From contig CBFHXS010000009.1 of assembly GCA_965659845.1 (NCBI GenBank), forward strand, positions 1 to 46,915: a stretch of DNA of 46,915 nucleotides, given 5' to 3'. Below, piece after piece: positions 17,334 to 24,042 of this stretch. How positions within the stretch are numbered: position 1 is the first letter of the stretch; every line of letters starts with the position of its first letter. Position numbers and translations under genes: made by a program. The notes under the pieces were generated by a model, which made no database searches, was not told the origin of the DNA, and saw only the letters and a program-made list of their open reading frames with translations. The stretch comes from Brumimicrobium sp965659845 (GTDB lineage: Bacteria; Bacteroidota; Bacteroidia; Flavobacteriales_D; Crocinitomicaceae).

Positions 17334-18940
17334 GTTTGTTTTTTATAGCTGAAAGTATAGTCGGAGAGCCCACTTGGATGTTCAATTGGGGTGACGCTTA
17401 TGGGTACGATCATTATTGGTCTCATCTTATAGCGAAACTTATTTTGTTCGTTTACGCAGCTTGCCTTGTTCTTATATTTCTTTACAGTGTATTACAATTG
17501 TCTTTGGCAATTATTTACAAACAAAAGAAAAATGAGCCTAAAGAAACATCTCCAAAGTTTGATCCAGATAAAACTCCAATAGTCACAGTGCAACTTCCTA
17601 TGTACAATGAGTACTATGTTGCTGAACGAATCATTGAGCGCGTTGCACAATTAGAATATCCAAAAGACAAACTCGAAATACAAGTTCTTGACGACTCTAC
17701 AGATGAGACTGTTGATGTAATTGCTCGCAAAGTGGAAGAAGTTAGAGAGGAGTTTGGAGTTGATATAAAACATATACACAGAACGAACAGGATTGGATAT
17801 AAAGCAGGCGCGTTAGATGACGCTCTTGAAGATGCTCGAGGAGAGTTCATTGCTATTTTTGATGTCGACTTCTTACCTGACACCGATTTCTTACTTAAAA
17901 CAATACCGCACTTTCAAGATGAAAAAATTGGTGTGGTTCAAACACGTTGGGGTCATATAAATAAAGACTACTCACTTTTAACAGAGCTTCAAGCCTTCGG
18001 GCTAAATGGTCATTTCGCAATAGAACAGGGCGGACGAAATGCTGCTGGTCACTACATAAACTTTAATGGAACTGGAGGTGTATGGAGGAAAACTACAATT
18101 GATGATGCCGGTGGTTGGCAACATGACACCTTAACTGAGGATCTTGATTTAAGTTACAGAGCCCAAATAAGAGGATGGAAGTTCCAGTATTTAGAAGATG
18201 TAATTGCTCCGGCCGAACTTCCTATTACAATGAGCGCATTAAAAGGTCAGCAACATCGATGGATGAAAGGAGGCGCGGAATGTTTCCGAAAAATGGCATG
18301 GGAATTATTAACGGCTAAAAATGTTAGGTTGAGTGATCGTATTCATGGACTGTCTCACTTATTCAATTCTTCTGTATTTGTATTCATTTTGATTTTAAGC
18401 TTGTTGAGTTTACCTGTGCTTCACATAAAGGATAGTTTCTCAGACTTGAATTACTTCATCCAGTACGGTAGTATTTTTATACTCTCTACAATCTTTCTTA
18501 TGTATTACTATTGGAATTCCTATAGAGACAAAACAGAAAGTACTCCAAAATCTTTAGGTAATTTCTTCATACGATTTTTCCAATTTTTGATCGTATCGAT
18601 GGGACTTTCTTTAAATAACGCAGTTGCTGTAATTGAAGGCTACATGGGGATCAAAAGTTCTTTTGTCCGAACACCAAAGTTCAATGTTTCGGCAAAGTCA
18701 AATAAAGTAGAAAACAAGTACGATAAGAAATCGATATCACTAGTCACAATTGGCGAAGGAATCTTGTTCCTTGTTTTCGGATTTACAGCAATCAACAGAT
18801 TGATTTATGGAGATATCGGAATGGTACCTTTCCACCTAATGCTAGCAGCTGGTTACGGTATGGTGTTCTTCTATAGTTTATTTGAAGTACGCCCTTCTCT
18901 ATTTGGATTTGCTCCAAAATTTAGTGCGAGTAACGCCTAA
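17330..18940 (+). CDS. Membrane family 2 glycosyltransferase (cellulose-synthase-like)
   Basis: A 536-residue protein with one N-terminal membrane helix (about residues 33-62), a cytoplasmic GT-A domain, and about four C-terminal helices. All processive-type motifs are present: VQLPMYNE, DD at 121-122 (VLDDSTDET), DVD at 178-180, TED at 269-271 (TLTEDLDLSYRA), and Q(Q/x)HRW at 307-311. Such enzymes polymerise or transfer hexoses while feeding the chain through the membrane; non-processive relatives make glycolipids. No BcsB/C partner or PilZ domain is nearby. Its start overlaps the previous stop and the GT-C gene begins 2 bases after its stop, so it lies in the middle of the operon. Confidence 0.9.
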   Translation: MSLFFIAESIVGEPTWMFNWGDAYGYDHYWSHLIAKLILFVYAACLVLIFLYSVLQLSLAIIYKQKKNEPKETSPKFDPDKTPIVTVQLPMYNEYYVAERIIERVAQLEYPKDKLEIQVLDDSTDETVDVIARKVEEVREEFGVDIKHIHRTNRIGYKAGALDDALEDARGEFIAIFDVDFLPDTDFLLKTIPHFQDEKIGVVQTRWGHINKDYSLLTELQAFGLNGHFAIEQGGRNAAGHYINFNGTGGVWRKTTIDDAGGWQHDTLTEDLDLSYRAQIRGWKFQYLEDVIAPAELPITMSALKGQQHRWMKGGAECFRKMAWELLTAKNVRLSDRIHGLSHLFNSSVFVFILILSLLSLPVLHIKDSFSDLNYFIQYGSIFILSTIFLMYYYWNSYRDKTESTPKSLGNFFIRFFQFLIVSMGLSLNNAVAVIEGYMGIKSSFVRTPKFNVSAKSNKVENKYDKKSISLVTIGEGILFLVFGFTAINRLIYGDIGMVPFHLMLAAGYGMVFFYSLFEVRPSLFGFAPKFSASNA

Positions 18941-18942
18941 TC

Positions 18943-20280
18943 ATGAAATCGCTTAGAGCACATGTGCTTTGGCTTCTGCTTACAATAGGTATTGCGCTAT
19001 TGGTCTATCTTTCTAGCCAAGACAATTTTCCTTTAACAATGGGAATGTTCTCTTTGAGTTTCTTCGCTTATATCCTATTATATCTTTGCAGGAAAGATCT
19101 CTCCATTAGGCATTGGGAGAACCTCGCCCTCATTACTTTTCTAGTTCCTATTTTTTCAATCCCCACTCTCTCACCAGATTTTTATCGCTTTCTATGGGAT
19201 GGAGAATTAACCTCTTTAGGTATTCACACTTATGCTTTCACACCGAACGAAATAATAGAACAAGGGCTTATCGAAGGTAATTCATACATGAAAGAATTAT
19301 ATGGCAATATTACCGACCTGTCTAAAAAACACTATTCGCCCTATCCAACTATCAATCAAATCTATTTTATAGTTCCGGCTTGGCTGACAAACAGTATACT
19401 ACCAGCGCTTATTCTCATGCGTTTAATGATTCTGGGGACACTTGTAATAGGGTATAAATTCTTAAAGAGAATTCTTCAACTAACAAATGTTCCAATTATT
19501 AACTCTACGCTATTGCTATTCAATCCGTTCTTCATTATCGAGGTTATGGACAACCTTCACTTTGAAGGAGTCATGATGGCCTGGTTAGTCGTTGGTGTTT
19601 ATTATCTTATTGTGAAACAATGGGTCATAGGGAGCTTCTTCTGGGGTGTTGCCGTGGCGGTAAAGCTCACCCCTCTAATTCTCTTACCAGCATTCTTACG
19701 TTACTTTAAATTAAGAATATCCATCTTATTATATGCTTTGATTCTTTTCTTCACATCAATACTAACATTGATCATGCTATGGCCAGAGTATGCGAGTAAT
19801 GTTTTCAGAAGTATTCGATTATATTTCAATAATTTCGAGTTTAATGCATCCGTTTTAGAGATCGTAAAGTGGTGCGTTGATCCATTTACAGAATTTAGCC
19901 CCACTCCTATTGCTGGTCCAATTACTGTTATACTGGGAACTTTATCAATATTCTTGATATCCTGGTGGAAGCCAATCAAAAATGCAAAAGAATTGCTTTC
20001 TAGATTTATGTGGATTTATGTGGTCTACTTAATCTTTGCCACAACTGTTCATCCTTGGTACATAATTCTACCGTTAGTGTTTTCACTCTTTTCTACTAAT
20101 AAAGGGGTCATGGCATGGTCACTTCTGATCATGCTAAGTTATGGCTTTTATCACTGGGAAAGCCGATGGGTCAGTGAAGCATTGAATGCAGCCGAATACA
20201 TACTACTTTTCATCTGTCTTCTTCAAGGAAAAAAAATTGATCGACTACTGAAAAGAATGACTAAACGTTTTAGTACATAG
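18943..20280 (+). CDS. GT-C type polyprenyl-phosphate-dependent glycosyltransferase (GT87-like)
   Basis: A 445-residue polytopic membrane protein with about ten to eleven hydrophobic helices. The first large loop carries a GT-C-like acidic motif (SPDFYRFLWDGEL, about residues 77-90), and further on lie LLLFNPFFIIEV and AVKLTPLILLPAF, the latter resembling the K-x-x-P motif of mannosyltransferases of the GT87/MptB group. Such enzymes take mannose from polyprenyl-phosphate-mannose outside the membrane. This fits the synthase-type GT2 two genes upstream. It is the last gene of the operon, and its 3' end overlaps the convergent gene at 20270 by 11 bases. Fold class is fairly secure; the donor and acceptor are inferred. 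Confidence 0.78.
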   Translation: MKSLRAHVLWLLLTIGIALLVYLSSQDNFPLTMGMFSLSFFAYILLYLCRKDLSIRHWENLALITFLVPIFSIPTLSPDFYRFLWDGELTSLGIHTYAFTPNEIIEQGLIEGNSYMKELYGNITDLSKKHYSPYPTINQIYFIVPAWLTNSILPALILMRLMILGTLVIGYKFLKRILQLTNVPIINSTLLLFNPFFIIEVMDNLHFEGVMMAWLVVGVYYLIVKQWVIGSFFWGVAVAVKLTPLILLPAFLRYFKLRISILLYALILFFTSILTLIMLWPEYASNVFRSIRLYFNNFEFNASVLEIVKWCVDPFTEFSPTPIAGPITVILGTLSIFLISWWKPIKNAKELLSRFMWIYVVYLIFATTVHPWYIILPLVFSLFSTNKGVMAWSLLIMLSYGFYHWESRWVSEALNAAEYILLFICLLQGKKIDRLLKRMTKRFST

Positions 20281-20842
20281 ACTTGTATTCCTTGATCCAA
20301 TCTGGATCTTGGACATCTTTAAGCAATTTAAAGAAACTAGAATCAACAAAATAATCTTGATCATAGCCTCTCACTCCATATCGATCATAAATGTATTGCC
20401 TCTGCTTCAGTGAGGGTCTATAATCTCCCTGACTCCAACCATTTATTGCAGATTGCGAATAAGGGTGTGCCGCAAAACGGACCTTCCAAAGAGAATCTAC
20501 TGAAGCATTAATATCGAATACTTCATGCGTATCAGAAGGGAATATGTACATTTCTTCCTCCGCAAAAAAGTCGTGAAATTTATGAGTTCCAGGAATAGGC
20601 CATTTTCCAGCTCCAACTTTTACCATTCTATCTTCTGACACAGGTTGTATTGATGTCAACACCCCGTTTCTATAATAAATTAGGGCAAATTGATGTAAAT
20701 CTCCAGAAGGCAACATACCAACTTTTACACCAAGAGTAACCTTAGTAGTAACTAATAATTTAGTTGCATCAACTGGACTCAGGCTACTTATGATAGTAAA
20801 TAGCGTGATTACTACAATTCGATATTTTAATGCTTCTAGCAC
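20270..20842 (-). CDS. Exported protein of unknown function
   Basis: A 190-residue protein with a GTG start at 20842; no ATG is available near the signal-like hydrophobic stretch (about residues 8-22, YRIVVITLFTIISSL). I recognise no family. The mature part has a strand-rich first half (TTKVTLGVKVGMLPSGDLHQFALIYY). The second half is aromatic and Asp-rich, with WKVRFAAHPYS, GYDQDYFVDSSFFK and VQDPDWIKEYKSMY. The 3' end runs 11 bases into the end of the GT-C gene on the other strand. The overlap, unusual start codon and lack of a recognised domain make it a modest-confidence gene, but the composition is protein-like throughout. Confidence 0.65.
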   Translation of the reverse strand: MLEALKYRIVVITLFTIISSLSPVDATKLLVTTKVTLGVKVGMLPSGDLHQFALIYYRNGVLTSIQPVSEDRMVKVGAGKWPIPGTHKFHDFFAEEEMYIFPSDTHEVFDINASVDSLWKVRFAAHPYSQSAINGWSQGDYRPSLKQRQYIYDRYGVRGYDQDYFVDSSFFKLLKDVQDPDWIKEYKSMY

Positions 20843-20891
20843 AAGACTAATTTATAAAAACTAACGCTCTTTCTCTAAACGAGATTTCGTC

Positions 20892-20899
20892 TACCTTTG
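20892..20899 (+). promoter_or_regulatory. -7 promoter box for the 86-residue gene
   Basis: TACCTTTG, an exact TAnnTTTG match, ends 4 bases before the ATG at 20904. Transcription should therefore begin at or next to the start codon (leaderless), or else the true start is the in-frame ATG at 20931. Confidence 0.55.
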
Positions 20900-20903
20900 T
20901 TAC

Positions 20904-21164
20904 ATGAATGGAGGAGGATTCATACAGCAGATGATTAATATGATGCGAGACAATCGCGCGTTGCTATTTTCAAAACGAAGAAAAAAGAGTAGCTCAAATT
21001 ACTCAAAATCGAGAAAAACTCGACTCAAGTTCCCTAAAGCAGACCCTGCTCGAATCAGAAAAATCAAAAGAAAGTACGGAAGACAGTCAAATGCCCAATG
21101 GTTCCTGATTTATGTTTTTTTCGGTTTGTTCTTCGGCGCAATGCTTATTTGGGTATTCACCTAA
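20904..21164 (+). CDS. Small basic tail-anchored membrane protein, unknown function
   Basis: An 86-residue protein. The N-terminus is GGG followed by several Met residues; the middle (about 23-62) is strongly basic and Ser-rich (SKRRKKSSSNYSKSRKTR, then RIRKIKRKYGRQ). The last 20 residues or so form one hydrophobic helix (WFLIYVFFGLFFGAMLIWVF). This predicts a tail-anchored inner-membrane protein with a cationic cytoplasmic domain that could touch nucleic acid, ribosomes or lipid head groups. The stop codon overlaps the convergent DUF4301 stop (CTAA serves both strands). The in-frame ATG at 20931 is an alternative start. Function unknown. Confidence 0.68.
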   Translation: MNGGGFIQQMINMMRDNRALLFSKRRKKSSSNYSKSRKTRLKFPKADPARIRKIKRKYGRQSNAQWFLIYVFFGLFFGAMLIWVFT

Positions 21165-22576
21165 TTTTCAGCATCCTTATGCTCTGAAGACAATAAATCC
21201 AAAACGGTCTTAACCGGAGTAAATGTTGATGATGGTACTTCAACAAAAATAGTTAACCATTCTGCCATACTGCCATTCCACAATCCTGGGCGTTCCATAA
21301 ATTTAATGGGTTTACCTTCAAACTTTTTGTCAACCACAAAGTATTTAGAATCATCAGAATAAGCATGAAGATCTAGCTTCTCACCATGAATATTTTTAGT
21401 GGAAATCGCCATCAACACAGGGTTAAAGTATTGACTTTGCACCATTAATCGATACTGATCACCTTTCATGTCAATCTGTGACTTCTCTACAATCTGTTTT
21501 GTTTTCACACCATTCTCTTCTACCCAGAACGGTCCCCCACCGGGCTGTCCTTCGTTTCTAACCATTCCACAAATACGAATTGGTCGATTCATCATTTCTT
21601 CCAATTCAGAACTATGAATACTTTTAAAATCAAAGTCGCTGGCAAAAAACTGGTACTCTTCGTTCAATTTCTCTAATGAACTGATTTTTTCTTGTGAGGA
21701 GATCACCTCTTTCAATTGCATTTTGAATGTCTCTAGCAAACCGCCTAGGTAACGCATCATCTCAACAGTGTCTTCTGATTGAGATTCGTGCTGGACATTG
21801 TCTATATTTTTTATAAACAGAATATCCGATTGTTGTTTGTTCAAATTATTCAACAACGCACCATGCCCAGATGGTCGAGTAAGTAAATTACCTTCTGCAT
21901 TATTAACTGTTAATTTCTCTGAATCAAAAGCTACAGCATTGGTTTTCGAATCTTGACTAGACCAACTTATATCAACTTGTCTTCCCGTAAGTTCTTGTAT
22001 AGAAGTCAAAGTCCGCTTGATTTGATCCTCAAACATAGGATTAATCGTAAAGTGAAAAGTCAGGTCCTGCTCCCTGAGTCTCAAACCTTGTAAAAGTTGT
22101 TCTTGAAAGGCATTTAAAATAAAGCTTCGAGAACGGTGAAATGGCAAAAGACCTTTAGGCATAACCCCTAGACCCAATCCATCTTCTTTCAATAAGTAAG
22201 AAACAAATTGATCCAAATCAATATCATAATTACGCACTTTTTGTTTTAACTCAAACGGGAGTAATTCGAAAAAAGCAAAGTCTTGAATTGCATTAAGAAA
22301 ACGTTCTGTTTTACTTCTTGTTTCCTCAGCAGGATTAGATAAAAAATCATACAAGAATTGAAACATTCTTGAACCTGAACCAGAGGCAGGAATAAAATAA
22401 CCCACGGAAGAGGTTGATCGGAGAAACGTAAGCTCATACTTCTTCCTTTCAAAACTTGAATGCCTTACAACCCCATCATTTAATTTACAAGGTGCTACTA
22501 TATTCACTCCAGGCTGCTCACCAAACACTAGCTTGCGTTGGCGGTCCACTTCTTCGTTTGTTATCGTCGATTCCAT
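21161..22576 (-). CDS. DUF4301 family protein (nucleotidyltransferase-like N-terminus)
   Basis: A 471-residue soluble protein with no signal peptide. I take it to be the DUF4301 family of Bacteroidota. The N-terminal third contains YFIPASGSGSRMFQFL, which resembles the G-x-G-x-R/T-R-M nucleotide-binding loop of sugar-phosphate nucleotidyltransferases. Later segments (LTRPSGHGALLNNLN, DILFIKNIDNVQ, IRICGMVRNEGQPGGGPFWV, KSQIDM) have the look of a UDP-sugar pyrophosphorylase-like active site: an SGHG loop, an Asp-containing strand, and a Gly-rich loop. No enzyme activity is established for the family to my knowledge. It is divergent from a methyltransferase gene. Family call is moderate; the nucleotidyltransferase idea is inference. 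Confidence 0.72.
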   Translation of the reverse strand: MESTITNEEVDRQRKLVFGEQPGVNIVAPCKLNDGVVRHSSFERKKYELTFLRSTSSVGYFIPASGSGSRMFQFLYDFLSNPAEETRSKTERFLNAIQDFAFFELLPFELKQKVRNYDIDLDQFVSYLLKEDGLGLGVMPKGLLPFHRSRSFILNAFQEQLLQGLRLREQDLTFHFTINPMFEDQIKRTLTSIQELTGRQVDISWSSQDSKTNAVAFDSEKLTVNNAEGNLLTRPSGHGALLNNLNKQQSDILFIKNIDNVQHESQSEDTVEMMRYLGGLLETFKMQLKEVISSQEKISSLEKLNEEYQFFASDFDFKSIHSSELEEMMNRPIRICGMVRNEGQPGGGPFWVEENGVKTKQIVEKSQIDMKGDQYRLMVQSQYFNPVLMAISTKNIHGEKLDLHAYSDDSKYFVVDKKFEGKPIKFMERPGLWNGSMAEWLTIFVEVPSSTFTPVKTVLDLLSSEHKDAEN

Positions 22577-22624
22577 GTGTAGTTTTAAGTATTCTTTCAG
22601 ATTTAACGTAAATTCGTCACGTTT

Positions 22625-23398
22625 ATGATACGATTAGTGCGTGAATATATAAATTATTGGATAAAAGGGAAGAACAGGCACGGCGTTCACTCTCCTTTCG
22701 TGTACAATTTTAATGATAAATGCCTGAGAATAAAAGTTACTAAAAATGTGAAATCTATATACTCCAATTATTACCGCCACTTAAGAAAATCAAGCCACCG
22801 AATCACTATTGAGGATTTCGGAGCTGGAAGCAAAAAATTAGGCGATAAAAGGAAAGTGAGTTCGATCGCCAAGGTATCTGGAAGCTCATCTAAGTATGCA
22901 GAACTTATCTATAGAATTGTTAATTATTATCAACCTCAACGGATACTAGAACTAGGAACGTCTCTTGGCTTAAGCACTTTAATGATGAAACTGGGAAATC
23001 AGGAAGCCAGAATAGATACAGTAGAAGGTTGTGCACAAACATTAAAAGTTACACAGCAAGAATTTCCTTCAAATCACAATGTAAATATTAGTTTCAACAG
23101 GTCAACTTTTGACACTTATCTGACCAAAGTCGATAAATCAAAACAATATGACTTTGTATTTATAGATGGCGATCATCGCGGCAAGAGTGTCCTGAAAATG
23201 CTTGATTCTCTTGCTCCTGTAATACATGACGAGACCATTATACTCTTGGATGATATCCGTTGGTCAGAGGATATGCAATCCATGTGGGAGCAACTGATAG
23301 CGAGCCATAGATACCATGTGAGTATTGATCTTTTCAAAATGGGTATTATTATTCCACGTAAACATCAAGCAACGGAAAGCTTCGTGATACGTTATTAG
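22625..23398 (+). CDS. Class I SAM-dependent methyltransferase (O-methyltransferase-like)
   Basis: A 257-residue cytoplasmic protein. The N-terminus (IKGKNRHGVHSPFVYNF) is a signature I associate with a group of Bacteroidota methyltransferases. The SAM-binding motif I is ILELGTSLGLSTLMM, motif II lies near IDTVEG, and the acidic motif DFVFIDGDHRGKSVL resembles the metal-dependent O-methyltransferases of the catechol type. Then comes IILLDDIRW. The substrate is not evident. It is divergent from the DUF4301 gene, separated by 48 bases, and is followed 27 bases later by a small Cys-rich gene on the same strand. Confidence 0.87.
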   Translation: MIRLVREYINYWIKGKNRHGVHSPFVYNFNDKCLRIKVTKNVKSIYSNYYRHLRKSSHRITIEDFGAGSKKLGDKRKVSSIAKVSGSSSKYAELIYRIVNYYQPQRILELGTSLGLSTLMMKLGNQEARIDTVEGCAQTLKVTQQEFPSNHNVNISFNRSTFDTYLTKVDKSKQYDFVFIDGDHRGKSVLKMLDSLAPVIHDETIILLDDIRWSEDMQSMWEQLIASHRYHVSIDLFKMGIIIPRKHQATESFVIRY

Positions 23399-23425
23399 GA
23401 TAATGCTCAGCTAAAACGACCGTCA

Positions 23426-23884
23426 ATGCAAAATTATGTAAACCAACTCGTGGATGATTTGATTCAATTGATATCAGAACACAATAAAAGTGCTCGAGAG
23501 CATTCATTATTCGAGGTTAATACAGAGTCGACTGATGATTTATTAGAACTTAGTAAATTGTATTCAATACCACAGAAGTCATTCTCAATACTATTGAACC
23601 TTCCTCAGGAAGTATTGCCTCCTTCGGAGGATTTAAGCGGCATACAGTTATCAGAGCTCTTAGAAAAATTGACTGAGGTACTGGCCTTAAATGAGTGTTT
23701 CTTAGATTTCCCGAATAAAGTATCTGACGAAAGAAAGTATTCTTTGATAAGAAAAAATTGGAATGAACCTCAGTTAATTTGCAGTGGATCATTAAATACT
23801 ATTGACTTTTGCGACTATGATCAGGAGCATTGCATTTATGGTTCTGAAGAATGCGAATGTAAATCACTAGAAAAATTAGCCTAA
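23426..23884 (+). CDS. Hypothetical protein with a C-terminal cysteine cluster
   Basis: A 152-residue acidic cytoplasmic protein of unknown family, with no signal or membrane segment. The first 100 residues are predicted to be helical and rich in Leu and Glu. The C-terminal segment carries closely spaced cysteines: ICSGSLNTIDFCDYDQEHC, then EECECKS. Five cysteines fall within the last 30 residues or so, which suggests a metal site or disulfides. It lies 27 bases downstream of the methyltransferase gene and may be co-transcribed with it. Codon use and composition look like those of its neighbours, so I accept it as a real gene. Confidence 0.7.
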   Translation: MQNYVNQLVDDLIQLISEHNKSAREHSLFEVNTESTDDLLELSKLYSIPQKSFSILLNLPQEVLPPSEDLSGIQLSELLEKLTEVLALNECFLDFPNKVSDERKYSLIRKNWNEPQLICSGSLNTIDFCDYDQEHCIYGSEECECKSLEKLA

Positions 23885-23959
23885 GTGCTTTACGATCTAC
23901 ATATCGGTTTTTCAATGCATTGCAATACACAGTTTCAGTTTTACTCGGTTAAAGAAAAA

Positions 23960-23980
23960 ATGTTAATGTTTATTTAACAT
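23960..23980. promoter_or_regulatory. Inverted repeat upstream of the Na/Pi cotransporter (candidate operator)
   Basis: A perfect 7-bp inverted repeat: ATGTTAA at 23960-23966 and TTAACAT at 23974-23980 with a 7-base centre. It lies about 30 bases before the -7 box. A related TTAAC-type repeat lies ahead of the two-component genes. Confidence 0.4.
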
Positions 23981-24010
23981 CATTATATTAGGTGAATTGA
24001 CTATCCCTTT

Positions 24011-24018
24011 TATTTTTG
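24011..24018 (+). promoter_or_regulatory. -7 promoter box for the Na/Pi cotransporter gene
   Basis: TATTTTTG, an exact TAnnTTTG match, 24 bases before the ATG at 24043. Because it covers the in-frame TTG at 24016, it argues against that codon as the start. Confidence 0.5.
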
Positions 24019-24042
24019 CTTTCGCATAATTGTAAAAATTCA

